DNA of 64,000 bases, taken from Adenanthera pavonina (lineage: Eukaryota > Streptophyta > Magnoliopsida > Fabales > Fabaceae). The notes under the pieces are model-generated. The model saw only the letters and a program-made list of their open reading frames with translations. It ran no database searches and was not told the DNA's origin. The DNA is taken from contig JAIVEN010000022.1 of NCBI GenBank assembly GCA_026686845.1, positions 22,852,001 to 22,916,000 on the forward strand, read 5' to 3'. Both the position numbers and the translations under genes were made by a program. Positions 1-11,547 of the stretch are shown piece by piece (the stretch's first letter is position 1; each line of letters starts with the position of its first letter).

Positions 1-1660
1 CTGCATAGCTAGAATCCAGTACTCATCAGTTAAGGCTTCCTCAGTACATTTGGGTTCAATTTGTGATATGAAAGCACAGTTAATCATTTGATCCCTTAAC
101 TGTTTTCTGGTTCTAACTTTCTCTTGAACATTCCCTATTACTGGATCAATAGGATGATTCCTTTGATATCTCCAAGCTCTAAGGAGTTCTTGAGATGTTT
201 CTTCATTATTTTCTTCTTCAAAATCTCTCTCCTGAATATCTTCCTCTATATTAACAGATTCAGATATTTTTGGAGATTCAATTTTACCTTCTTCAGAAAT
301 TTCTAACTTTTTAAAGTTTGAAACAAGATTATTTTCATCAGAAACATGTTTAGAAGCAGTTTCATTTTCAATAAATACTATATGCACAGATTCCTCTATT
401 GAATTAGACCTTTTATTAAAAACTCTAAATGCCTTACTTCTACTAGAATAGCCTATAAATATACCTTCATCAGATTTGGAATCAAACTTACCCAGATTTT
501 CTTTCCCATTGTTATAAATGAAGCATTTGCATCCGAACACATGGAGATGTGACAGATTTGGCTTTCTTCCCTTTGAACAGCTCATATAGAGTCTTTCCAA
601 GGATTGGTCTGATGTAGGCTCTGTTTATAACGTAGCTTGCTGTATTTACTGCATCAGCCCAAAACACTTGAGACAGCTCCTTTTCATTCAGCATAGCTCT
701 AGTCATCTCTCCAATGGTTCTGTTCTTCCTTTCTACTACTCCATTCTATTGAGGAGTTCTTGGAGCTGAGAAGTTGTGATCAATTCCATGCTCATTGCAG
801 TACTCCAGAAAGTATGAGTTTTCAAACTCTCCTCCATGATCTGACCTGATTGACACAATAGAAATACCTTTCTCATTTTGCACTTTCTTAGCTAAGGTTA
901 CAAATGCATCAAAGGTATCACTTTTAGAGGAAAGAAATAATGTCTATATAAATCTAGAGTAATCATATACAATGACAAGCACATACAGATTTCCTCCAAT
1001 GCTTTTTACCCTAAATGGACCAATTAAATCCATATGTAGTAGTTCTAGTGGTCTAGTTGTAGTGACTACGTTTTTGGATTTAAAAGAAGATTTAGTTTGT
1101 TTTCCTTTTAAGCATGCATCACATTCTTTGTCTTTTTCAAAAGTAATTTTTGGCAGGCCAGTGACTAACTCGTTTTTAACCAGTTTTGAAAGTTGATTCA
1201 TGTTAACATGAGCTAATCTTCTATGCCATAGCCAACTATTATTGTCCTGACTAATTAAGCAAACAGAATCTAAGGGAGGAAGTTCATCAAGATCAATAGT
1301 ATAACAGTTACCATCCCTTTGAGCTTTGAGGATTACTTTGTGATTGCTTTTTCTGATGACCAGGCAAAACTTTGAGTCAAACAGCACCCAATTTCCTTTG
1401 TCACATGTTTGGCTCACACTCAGCAGATTGTGGTTGAGGCCTATCACAACCAACACCTCTTCAATAAATGTTTCAGGATTCTTGCCCACAATGCCAATGC
1501 CAACTATTCTGCCATACTGGTCACCTCCAAAGGTCACCTTTCCTCCTTTCTTGTCTCTAAGGGTGATGAACTTCTCCTTGTCACCAGTCATGTGGCTTGA
1601 GCAGGCACTGTCCATATACCATTTGTTGCTCCTTATAGCTTTGAGACAAACCTACAAAAC
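1..1660 (-). pseudogene. pol: Sirevirus protease-integrase region (broken, runs off left edge)
   Basis: A frame change near 1620-1660 separates this from gag. The protease signature DSACSSHMTG (about 1612-1580) is next, with DSA where DSG is usual. The GAG-pre-integrase motif LWHRRLAHVN and the CDACLKGK pair give the HHCC zinc domain of integrase. HMDLIGPF and SDHGGEFEN follow as integrase core motifs with their aspartates. Stops fall in the core: a TAG at about 942 after YDYSRFI and a TAG just before NGVVERKNRT (about 749). A frameshift near 545 lies in the C-terminal part, and a long acidic linker then leads towards RT, which is outside the window. It would have cut the polyprotein and inserted cDNA, but is clearly inactive. 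Confidence 0.85.
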
Positions 1661-1665
1661 AAGGT

Positions 1666-3477
1666 TCAAGTTTTCTTTTTAGGTATCCAAATTTGTTTGG
1701 GTCCTTTTCTGTCAGTAGTCCTTTCCCTGGATACAAATGTACCCTTAGGAACCCACTTAGTTTTCCTGTCAAGTCCATTTTTCTTTATAGCACAAGAACT
1801 GGAAATATGTCCCTTTTTGTTACAGAAATGACAAGTAGTATAGTACTTTTGTTTTGCATGCCTTGGTTGATTATATGTTTCAATGTAAGGTGACGTATTA
1901 TTTTTCTTTCTATTATTCTCAGCTTGCACAAAATGTCTCATATATGCATTCTGGTTTTTCTTCCTAATCTTTTCCATGACAGCACATGGATCATAGTCAA
2001 GACCAGCTTTTCCTTGTGATATTCTTTGGCTCCCCATTAAAGCAAACAACATATCTTTACCTCGAGTAAGCCTAGACATGCTTTTCACTAAATATTCATT
2101 AGTTTGCTTCAGTTTAATGCATGATTCATAGCAAACAGATTCAGCAGAAGGTAAAGAAGTAATTTCAGACATGTAACTTTGAGATTCCAGTTTATTAATC
2201 TTTTTCTTTGCTAGTTTTAGTTCTTTAGCAACTTTAATAAACTCATCATGAAGCTCATGAAATACATCTAGTAATTCAGAATAGGAAGGTTCAGATTCAT
2301 ATACCTCTTCTTCCTGATCACTACTGCATGAGGGTTCAGCTTCCTCAGAAGCAAGCGCCATCAGACAAATGTTGGCAATCTCATCTTCATCCTCTTCTTC
2401 CTCATCTGAGGTGTTGCCCCATATTGACGAGATGCAGGCTTTCTTCTTCTTCCCTTTGTCTGCAGCTTTCTTGTCCTTTTCTTGCTTCTTGAGAAATTGA
2501 GGACAATCCCATTTGATGTGTCCTTACTTCTTGCACTCATAGCAAGTCACAGGTTCTTTTGTCTCTTTCTTGCTTTCTCCAGCTGCTCCCTTCTTGAAGA
2601 TTCTCTTGTTTCTCTTGTTGCTGTAGAATCTTCCAAATTTTCTGACCATCATAGCCAGAGTTTCTTCATCCAGCTCATCTCCTTCGTCAGATTCTTCTTC
2701 CTTTTCTTCAACAATTTTAAGGGCAAGGCCTTTCTTCTTTCTGTCCTGTCCAGCTTCCTTGAGAGCTTTCATTTTTCCTTCATACTCCTCAAGGCTGCCG
2801 AAGAGAGCTGTGACAGAGGCCATTGATTCTCCTCTGGCTTCCTCTATTACTATCACCTTGGGCTGCCATTCTAGAGGGAGAACTCTGAGTATCTTTCTTA
2901 CTTTTTCAGATTGAGTGTACTCCTTTCCCAGGCTTTTTAGTTGATTCACAATGAGAGTGAATCTCTTTTGCAGCTCCTTTACAGTTTCTCCTTCTGTCAT
3001 TCTAAAGCTTTCATACTCTCCAATGCATGTGTTTAGTCTGTTCTCCCTAACCCCAGTTGTTCATTCATGTGCAATCTGCAGAATGTCCCACATTCCTTTA
3101 GCAGTGGAGCATTGTGAGACTCTGTAAAATTCATCTTGGTTCAAGGCACTGACTAAACAATGCTTTGCCTTGAAATTTCGCAAGACTCTCCTTCTGTCTT
3201 CTTCATTCCACTTTGCTTCTGGCTTCTCGTTGTACTTTCCATCATCTGTTAGGGCCATAGGGACGAAATCTCCTTTCTCAATGACTGACCAGATATCAAG
3301 ATCAATTGATTGGAGATAGATTTGCATCCTCATCTTCCAATACCCATAGTGTTCTCCACTGAAGCCAGGTGGTCTATTTGTGTTGTTCCCTTCTGGTAGT
3401 ATGCTTTCACCAAAGCCAGCCATTTTAATTCTCGAACTGTGAGATCCTTTGATTGGGAATCCGGGCTCTGATACCAC
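1666..3477 (-). pseudogene. gag: Sirevirus gag (broken): capsid-like region and two zinc knuckles
   Basis: One reading frame runs from near the PBS (3477) to 1666 but is cut by two stops. The first part (3477-3061) contains the UBN2-like gag region, with motifs such as PPGFSGEHYGYWKMRM and RRVLRNFKAKH. A TGA at about 3061 interrupts it. The middle part (3060-2527) has LVNQLKSLG-like helices and ends in a CCHC knuckle, CYECKK-stop-GHIKWDC, where a TAA replaces one residue inside the knuckle. The frame then continues through an acidic stretch (EEEEEDEDE) and a coiled-coil-like lysine/leucine stretch to a second knuckle, CHFCNKKGHISSSC, near 1800. Gag packages the element RNA into virus-like particles. 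With two in-frame stops this copy cannot make the full protein. Confidence 0.85.
3465..3476 (-). other. Primer-binding site for initiator tRNA-Met
   Basis: On the minus strand the 12 bases read TGGTATCAGAGC, the usual plant copia primer-binding site complementary to the 3' end of initiator methionine tRNA. It lies two bases inside the LTR, as expected. It fixes both the LTR boundary and the direction of the element. Confidence 0.9.
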
Positions 3478-4019
3478 TTGTTAGTTAGGCTGACTTCCCA
3501 AGAGGGGGGTGAATTGGGAAGTTTAAAAATTTTCTGCACAAAGTGAAACAGGTGAAGAAAGTAAGGTATAATGAAAGCAACGTAAAAGCAGAGCAAATTG
3601 AAAAAGTAATGATAGGGAGAAGAACACTCAGAAATTTATCCTGGTTCGGTCTATCCACTTGACCTACGTCCAGTCCCCAAGACACCTCTTGAGATTTTTC
3701 ACTATACTGCAAGAATCCAATGGGCTTCTTGCAAATGCCACAATACACAGCTTGTGCTCTATTTTCTAGAGCTTTCACAATCTCTCTAAGCACTTCCACA
3801 ATGTGCTTTCCAATGCCCTTGTGATTTCTCCTCACAAGTAAATCTATCTTCCAGATGAAGATTAGATTATTTACAAAGATATAACTCTCTTGAATAAAGT
3901 AAATATGAAGATTAAAGTACACATATTGAAGTTGAGAGGGTAAAAGTTTTTGAGAAGAAGATTTGATAGAGTTTCAGTATATACAAGTTTGATTCGTTAC
4001 CTACAACTTCAAATGATGT

Positions 4020-4030
4020 TATATTTATAG
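4020..4030 (-). promoter_or_regulatory. Probable TATA box of the Sirevirus LTR
   Basis: The minus strand reads TATAAATAT here, in the middle of the LTR and directly downstream (in element direction) of the palindrome array at 4145-4848. Position and sequence fit an LTR promoter; activity is inferred. Confidence 0.5.
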
Positions 4031-4144
4031 ATTTAGGTCTCATATGTCCGTTAGAGACAAAATCTACCCGTTGGAGAAGTTATCCAACGGTTACTCTGAA
4101 AAATTATCCGTTAACCAACCACATTTAATGCTTCTGACATACTG

Positions 4145-4890
4145 AAATTCGAATTTTGGCTGGTCAACAGACGAATTTTGAAGGAACCAAAGGTTAAAGC
4201 TTCCAACATTGAAACACTGAAGTTTGTCTATTCATGAAGTGAAATTCGAATTTTGAAACTTAGAAAATGTTTCCATGTTGTGGCATACGAATTTTTAAGA
4301 AGAAAGTTTTTCTGTTAAGTAAAAACAGTGTTTTCAATTTTCTACAGTGCCCTCAAAATTCAAATTTTGGAACCCTGAAGTTCGTCTGTCCGTAGTACGT
4401 TCAAGAGACACAGTAGTTCACTTTCTTCAAAATTTGAATCTTGAAAGAGTGAAGTTCGTCTGTCAGAGAGTCATCTCTTCAGACTTACTTCAACATTCGA
4501 AGTTTCAAAACTTTATTATTCGTATGTCAGCATTTCATTTTGACAGACTCACGGCCTAAGCTTCTGAAATTCGAATTTTAATGTTCAAAGTTCGTCTGTC
4601 AGAGTTCAATTTTGAAGCTCAAGATAATCTTGATTTCAGATAAACTTTAACATTATTTCAGACGAATTTCTTTGGTTTTCACAAATTGCATTTTGTCTTA
4701 AATTCGAATTTTGAAGACTTAAAGTTCGTCTATCTCTAAGAAGCTTCTTTCTGGCTGATATGAAAATTCAAATTTTGGTAAATCAAAATTCATCTGTCAG
4801 AGAAGAATCTCTTCAGACTTATTCAGTTTCAGCTCGAAATTCGAATTTCCAACATAACAGTTCAATATAAACTTTTTAAACTTCGTCTGT
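4145..4890. repeat. Array of palindromes (AAATTCGAATTT) and TTCGTCTGTC boxes in the LTR
   Basis: The perfect 12-base palindrome AAATTCGAATTT occurs at 4145, 4242, 4567, 4700 and 4837, with near copies (AATTCAAATTTT) at about 4355 and 4766. Between them a second box, approximately AGTTCGTCTGTC, recurs at about 4380, 4453, 4589, 4722, 4788 and 4882. Sireviruses are known to carry clustered palindromes upstream of the LTR TATA box; here the clusters are AT-rich. Confidence 0.8.
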
Positions 4891-5112
4891 TGGTGGGTAT
4901 TTATCAAATATTTCATAATCTAACATAAAATCAAGGTTTTAAAACGTTTTTCCACCAAATCAAAATCTTTTACCTATGTCAAAAGATCCTACAACTATCC
5001 TAGCAATGATTACTCAGATTTTCTTCACTTGAGACACTTTGAGCTCCTTTGATATCTTCAATCCAAGCTCTTCAATGTTGGTTTGGAATCATCAAAACTT
5101 CTTGATTCAACA

Positions 5113-7510
5113 CTCACAAATCAAGTAGTTAGTCCAATTTATATATCCTACTTGCATTATAAAGTATAAAAGCACGGTGGATATATTAATACATAGTATG
5201 ATATATGTATTATAAACACAATTAAACACATATTAATATACATTTTATTTATTTTAGGAACAATATATATGTTAGACAACTATGATACATTTGTTCTTTA
5301 TTACTCTGTATTTGTTTCTTATTATTCTACATTTATCATCATTAAAACTTATATTATATTAAACCCAACACTTGGCCCCCAAGTAGTTCATAAATTAGGA
5401 AGGATTTGGATTGAAAGGCACTACTTTTTAGCCCTTCTCTTTTAAGTGGTGTCCTTCCTCTTATTTTCTTTCACATTCAGTATGTTTTGTTTTCTAGGAT
5501 GCTCTTACTTGATTAGGAACTTAGAATGTTCTAAAGTGTTTTAGAGTCCAAAAAATTTTCAAATAAGTGAATTCTTGCAATCTCCCTAAGATATAGTCTT
5601 TAGGTCAAATAATTCTTGCAAGGGCAAATTGGGAATTTCACGCAATAATTCCAATTAAATTCCCATGTATCTGATTGTAATTAGGGAAGTTGTAAGTATG
5701 TTCTTGAAAATAAGAAAATACCAAGGTATTTATGTGTCATCTTCCCAAAAAATAATTTAGTATGATAATTATCATGATCCAACTCAATAATCTAATTGAA
5801 GAGGTGAATGTTACTTCAATTGAAATGAACTACTATATCTTAGTGATCCAAGTCCATATGCTAGAGACAAAAGTTGACTGTGCCTGTTTAACTAAAATGG
5901 GTTCCCTAGATTTACATAAAATTCAAAATGAATCATGTTATTTATGTCTGTATTTCATTATATTAAAATTTAAAAAAAATGTATAGAATTCCTATAATAG
6001 GAGATCCTTGAGATATTATATGGCATTATGTCAAAAAGAATTAGACTACTTTTACCCCCTAATTGGCTGGAGGGGCTTGGAAGAGAAGGGAATGAAAATT
6101 AAAATTTTTTCTTATTTGATTCAATATGTATAGAGGGAGAAGGAAAAATCAAAATTTTCTTATATTGGTTCAATAAATTAGAGAGGAGGGAAGGAAATTA
6201 AAAATTTTCCTTCCTTTCTCCTCTTACCCCTCTCCTCCAAAAGTGGAAATATTTGGAGGAAAAGTAGGCAATAAATTGAAAAAATTTTATTGCATAGAAG
6301 TAATCTTCAAGATTAAAAAAATTGGGTTGAAATAAGTTGAAAATTTCATAAGTTAAATTAGAAAAATTTACCAATGTAGTTTAAACCCTTTTTTTTTTCC
6401 TTTTATCACTGAAGGACTATCATTTTCCAAATTTAGGGCCATTAATTGGCATTATCATGCTTTTCTTTTTTCTTTAATCAACAGCATTATCATGCTTAGA
6501 AGGTCCTCCGAGGTCATTCTTCCTAGTCCTTACCTTAGAGCCCATTATTCAATTAGTCCATTTTTGGTCAGACGTTGGAATTCACATCTTTTTACCTTAC
6601 CACTCTCATTGGAGGCCCATATTTTGGATCTCTCAAGTGGCCCATTATTCAATCTTGATTGATTGATCACCCTGATTATACATTAGGTTCTCTTTTCGGA
6701 AGAAGATTTTTTTTTGGGTGAGATTCAGAAGGAGATATATATTGGTTTTAACTTTTGCACTAAAAGTTTCATGCCCATATTCTAAATTAGTTGTGTTGAA
6801 AAAAATAAATAAAATAATTGAACTAGTTTATTTATTTATAATAAACTTATAAAATACCTTTATAACATCTAAATACCTCTCTAAGTACTCTTTGAGAACC
6901 CGGACCTTTCTAGTCTTGAGAAATCTTTAAGATCTAACTCACCTAAACTTTTAAAAACCAAATAAAAAGCTTATTAAATAATAATGAAAATGCCATTTCA
7001 ATATAAATTAATGTAAACTTATATCTTTCATTTGTAAAAAGAAATTATATATTATTTAATTTAACTAACATGTTTTTCCATATATTATAAGGAGTTGCAC
7101 TATTATAGTATAATTTGTTAAAAATTTCATATCATGTATTAATATTAATGATTGGGCGGGGCCAAACAATTAAGTGTAAGCTATAGCTTTAGTGACCAGG
7201 TAAGGAATGAGAAAATAGGGATTTGATACCAAAAATAGAGTTCTTTGGGATTTGAAGCCTTAGGAGTTAGGACCAATTTATTTCAGCGAAGAACTAAGTT
7301 CAATTTCTAAAAGAAAATAGAGAGAGAGACAAGGGAAAATTATGAAAATGCTCTTGAATGAGAGAATAGTTTAGGACAACAAAGAAAAAATGACAGCGAC
7401 GATCCAAGCTTACAACCAAAAAAATACCAATGGAGTACTAAACCTTAATTAACGATGGTTTGAAGAAAAAACAAAACATGAAAGATTAGTCAACCGATTA
7501 CTGCAAATTG
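5113..7510. other. AT-rich intergenic DNA without a gene
   Basis: No coding frame with recognisable motifs is visible on either strand; the short frame at 5762-5986 has no family features. The only structured piece is the purine/pyrimidine-rich segment at 6054-6262, listed separately. Confidence 0.6.
6054..6262. repeat. Possible small MITE with GGAGGGG/CCCCTCC arms
   Basis: The left side is rich in AGGGG..GAAGGGAA followed by AAAATTTT; the right side is the near reverse complement, AAAATTTTCC..CTTACCCCTCTCC. The same style of arm occurs in the larger element at 56555-57243, so both could belong to one family. The arms are degenerate and I did not find a target duplication. Confidence 0.3.
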
Positions 7511-7514
7511 CTTC

Positions 7515-9125
7515 GTGACTCAAATTTCCAATCTAGACTCAAGATTTATAAGTTAAATACTTTCAACCAACACTCAAAATTTCCAACCTAATCTTAAGGA
7601 TTTTCCAAGTTCCATGTCTCCAACAAAGATTCAATAATTTTCAATCAAGACTCAAGAAATTTTTTTTTTCCGAGTAACAAGGCAAGCCGTAGCTTGAGTG
7701 AGTCGGGAAACTAGAATCTAGATAATATATTGCCTAACAGGACCTAAGCTCTGTTTATCACAGGTAAAGAGATCTCTGCACCCTACAAAAGGAACCTCCC
7801 ACAACAGTACCAAGCTGGAATTGGCATCATGAACAGACTTCACAAGAACGTCAGTGCAACATAAAGTTTCACGATGAGCATGCTGAAGTTCCACTTCCCA
7901 ATTATCAAAAAAACAAATCACAAACCAGTTGTATTTTCTCACTAAAAAGATGTTGAGGTATTCCATTCCTGAAGATGAGATTAATAGCTCCCAAGGTGTC
8001 TGGGAACATCTGGACCTTAAAGTGACCCAGTTGCTTGATAAATTGCAGTCCGGTTAGAATTGACTTTATTTTTAAGGCAGTATTTGGAAGATTATCAAGG
8101 TTTAGCTTAAGACCACACTTCCAGTTGCCCTGTTCATCTCTTGGTACACCATCGCAAACTGCTAAACTGTAACAATTTGTGGATCTATCCACGTCAAGTT
8201 GCAGCCAGCCTTGTGGAGGAGGTGTCCATTTGGCATTCTCCCTTTCCCTGGTCAGATAGATCTTCTGTTTGTGCTTGCTAAATAATAGATCTTCCTCTAC
8301 TTTTCTGAAACAGTACTGTCTGATGGAAATGGAATTGAAGTTGGTTCCTTCAAAAATTGATTTGCTTCTCAAACTCAACAAAGTCCAACACATTTATCCA
8401 AAAAGCTTACACATCAAGGCCATCTCGTGTTATTATCATTACCGGCATTGTGTTTGAAGTTCCACAAGAGCCATACATGTAAATCACAAAAAAAAACAAA
8501 CAAACAAAGAAAGAAAGTATGCAAATAAATGCGGTTAAGAATAGAAATCCATATTTCTCTTGCACTCTCACAATCTCTCAGGATATGTAGTATGGTTTCT
8601 TCTCTCTGTCATTCACAGGGGCACACCACGTTAAGTGAAAGCCCTCTCTTAGCCCTAGGTTTTTGGGAAGTCTCTAATGGAATACTTGCCAAAGGAAGAA
8701 TTTTATTTTTTTCCAAAGCCGGCCACTTCCACACTTTCTTGCATCTTGGTTGAGAACTAGTGTTTGATTGACAAGAAATTGTGAGCCCATTTGACTGTAA
8801 AGTAGATATCACTAGAATTGCCAACTTAAGAATTTCATATGAAAACTAAAAAATTTCTAATTAAGACTCAATATTTTCAAATAAGACTCTAACATTTTAA
8901 CCAAGACTAAAAAATTTCCAGGCTACATATTTCAAGGTAACACTAAAAAAATTTACAACCAAGACTAAAAAATTTCCAACCGAAACACAAGAATTTCCAA
9001 GTTACATTTTTCCAACCAAGAATTAAAAATTTACAACCCAAACTCAAGAATTTTCAAGTTATATATTTCCGACAAAGACTCAAAAATTACCAAGTAAGAC
9101 TAAAAAAGTTCTAACCAAGACTGGG
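7515..9125. repeat. Degenerate minisatellite, consensus about CCAACCAAGACTCAAAAATT, split by a LINE
   Basis: Imperfect units of roughly 18-25 bases, mixing (C)CAACCAAGACTCAA with AAATTTCC, recur at 7515-7658 and again at 8830-9125. The LINE fragment at 7660-8824 separates the two blocks. Units are badly diverged, so the array is old. Confidence 0.6.
7660..8824 (-). mobile_element. L1-type LINE 3' fragment: zinc-binding RT tail and plant RNase H domain
   Basis: On the minus strand the fragment starts near 8824 and ends in a poly-A tract (T-run at 7660-7669 on the plus strand). From 8640 to 8530 a frame reads CPCE-stop-QREETILHILRDCESAREIW, which is the zf-RVT motif of plant LINEs with one stop. 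From about 8250 to 7720 the frame has WTPPPQGWLQLDVDRST and GVPRDEQGNW, the start of the plant RNase H-like (RVT_3) domain, and ends with WEVELQHAHRE. Catalytic aspartates are only partly kept and the frame changes near 7900. It is a dead 5'-truncated copy inserted in a minisatellite. Confidence 0.8.
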
Positions 9126-9614
9126 GAAACTTGGAACATTTCCAAAATCTAGCCCAAGTTCATTCACCAGAGGTAATTATAATTACCTTTTTTCTTGATG
9201 ATTACTGATTTTTTGGTTGCCACATGATATGTTAAGTGGCATTGTGGACCCATTGTGGACCCAGGTAAGAGCAGTAAGATTGAAATACTACCATTTGTTG
9301 TTTGTCTTGATGTTTTTGCCTGCTCTTATCTTTTAGGTGATTTCATAATGCCTTTTTATTTTTTTTTTAGTATGATTTATGTGAGCAATGGTATTAACTG
9401 TCTGCTAGATATAGCACTAAGTTGTCCTGCTCTTTTTCTTTCAACCAAGGTTTCTTGATCTAGCTTTTGGTGCAACTTTGACAGTTTTCTTGACATTAGA
9501 AATTATTCAAGTAAGTATCTAGACTCACATTTAAGGTAGTAATAGTGGTTTCATATGTATCACAGAATTGGTGAAGTTCATTATATGCATTTGATTACAA
9601 ACAAGCGTCAGTAT

Positions 9615-10996
9615 TGTTGGGAGTTTTGGTACACGCACAGCAAAAAAAACATCAAGAAATTTCCGCCCATGGATTTATCAATGTTATTTAGATTGAGATA
9701 TCGAAAAGAATTTTACCTCCGGTGCATCCCTTTGGTGTTCTTTTCCTACCATCAGATCCCAGGAACTGACGCGTCTGATCAGCTTCCTCTACCGGTATTC
9801 ACATTAACAGTGAGTCCAACTCGAACGGTGTGCTAGTACCTCTATTTGTGAACATCCGTATATTCTCTGTTTGTCAATACATCCTCTATCCGTCCGTATA
9901 CTTTCTCTGTGTGAGTGTGCAGCAGCTCAATCTCTAGGGTCTCTCTATTGATTCTATGTTTAATAACCCTAATCTATATAACTATATAGATAAGGTTTAT
10001 TATTTGATTAACTTAAATCAATTATTTAAATTAAATCAAATCTTAATTAAATAGATTAGTTTATATGTAAATCTACCTAATAGAATAATATCTACATTAA
10101 CTATCTAATATAAATCTAAAATCAAATCTAAATCAAATTTAGATTATGACATTAGTTTAAATTTAAATCTATCACATAAAATTAAATTTAAAACTAGTTC
10201 ATTTAAATTAATTTGAATAAAATAAAAATATATATATATTTCGAAATAATATAATATATATCAAATATATAATATATCAAACATATATATATATATACTT
10301 CAAATTTTATAATATATATAATTCAATCACCCTAAATTGATCGTTAAATTCATTGAATCTAGATACATTTTAGATTCAATGAATCTGGACATTCTACCTT
10401 GAGTTGACCCGTTCTTATGTACGATCATGCAAGCTCATATGATGTTGGCAATAGGCAATAACACTATTGGACCCACAAATCACAAGTGGCTTTTAGCAAT
10501 ACATTGTGACTACCCAAATCATATAAGATCGGTAATCCGATGTAACATATCATATAAACCGATCACATCTCTTTGTCTCATGATATATAGGTCAAGTATG
10601 AGGCATGAACACGTCATTCTCATCTTACTCAACCATCACTTTCTCGATCTCTGAGCAGACTAACAGAACAAATGGAAACTTTTTCATTCAAGCATGGTCA
10701 TGCATTTCTCAGTCTCACTAATCGAGGGGCTCAGATATATCTCTCAATTAATTAAAGGGACAAATTTCATCTTGACCATTCATCTTTCTCCACATGAATT
10801 CCACTTTGCCCGATCATAATCTTTATGATCTCCGGACTAAAGGTGACTTTTGACTATGTCAAAGTATAGTATTCCTCATGTAGGAAGTTTTAATGATCTC
10901 TGATGGCTCAATGACACGATTATATATAAGATATGCGTATGACTTGATCCATGCCACTATCTCATGACGAGTCAATCCAGCATCTTTTTCCTAACA
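9615..10996. mobile_element. Probable solo LTR inside the dolichol-kinase relict
   Basis: The segment starts TGTTGGGA and ends TTCCTAACA, so it has TG..CA ends with an imperfect 8-base inverted repeat. Its composition changes sharply from the flanks: GC-richer ends and a very AT-rich middle (10000-10330). No tRNA primer site or coding region is adjacent. The 5-base flanks (agtat and ggagc) do not match, so either the site has decayed or the borders are slightly wrong. Confidence 0.45.
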
Positions 10997-11197
10997 GGAG
11001 CTTATGATTTGTATCTTAATACATAATTATCAATCAAAATCATAGTAGTCTTAATTCATCATTGTTCTCATAAAGATAATTGACTAGGGACATTTAGGAT
11101 AAAATGATTTATCTAAGGATATTATTATAAAGATAAATATGTAAATAATATAATAATGTAATAAAAGAAAAAATACCTTCTTTTTCATAATAAAATA

Positions 11198-11469
11198 CTC
11201 CCTCCATTTCAGTTTATAGTGCACTTTTAACTATCACGCACAGATCAAGACAATAATTAATAACTAACAAAATTTCTCACTTTTTCTCAAATTACCCTCA
11301 TTAAATATATTGTGAATGAAATATTTTAATAATAAAAAAATATTTGGGTCTATTAATTAGGGGTAATCTTGGAAAGAGAAAAAAATTATACTATGTAATC
11401 TGTAAAGTGCAGTATATTATGAAACATAAATTCCTTAAAAAAGTGCATTATATAGCACAACAGAGAAAG
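11198..11469. mobile_element. Stowaway/mariner-type MITE with TA target duplication
   Basis: The left end reads CTCCCTCCATTTCAGTTTAT and continues TAGTGCACTTTT. The right end, reverse-complemented, starts CTTTCTCTGTTGTGCTATAT and continues AATGCACTTTT. Both ends are flanked by TA (11196-11197 and 11470-11471). CTCCCTCC ends and a TA target are typical of plant Stowaway/mariner MITEs. The element is 272 bp with no coding capacity. Confidence 0.65.
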
Positions 11470-11547
11470 TATAATGTTCATAATGTGATGATTAGCCTTG
11501 AGCACAATCTCCAACAAGAATGTGGTGTGAATTGAAACTTAGAAGAT

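Larger units (their letters stand above)
1..5112 (-). mobile_element. Ty1/copia retrotransposon, Sirevirus-like, 5' part (LTR, PBS, gag, protease, integrase), defective
   Basis: Read on the minus strand, the order from 5112 downward is LTR, primer-binding site, gag with two zinc knuckles, protease, integrase, then the linker towards reverse transcriptase. This is the copia order, with integrase before RT. The window starts inside the linker, so RT, RNase H, any env-like ORF and the other LTR lie to the left. The gag with a second CCHC knuckle, the linker wording around EPKCTEEALTDEYW, the 1.6-kb LTR and the palindrome array in it all point to the Sirevirus (SIRE1/Maximus) lineage; that assignment rests on remembered family features. 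Several stops and frameshifts make this copy non-autonomous. The five bases after the LTR (5113-5117, ctcac) would be one half of the target duplication. Confidence 0.88.
3479..5112 (-). repeat. Long terminal repeat (5' LTR) of the Sirevirus-like element
   Basis: The LTR begins TGTTAG at 3479 and ends AACA at 5112 (plus-strand view), so it has the TG..CA ends of retroelement LTRs and is 1634 bp long. Its inner end abuts the primer-binding site two bases away. Both ends match those of the solo LTR at 20440-21963: the inner end shares cttcccaagagggggg, and the outer end shares TTTGGAATCATCAAAAC followed within about 15 bases by ATTCAACA or AATCAACA. The middle contains the palindrome array described separately. 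Confidence 0.85.

Noticed and set aside
972..1893. Plus-strand frames over the copia element
   Set aside because: They are shadows of the minus-strand protease, integrase and gag; no family motifs read on the plus strand.
3485..3922. Minus-strand 145-residue frame in the LTR
   Set aside because: Lies wholly inside LTR untranslated DNA next to the primer-binding site; no coding features.
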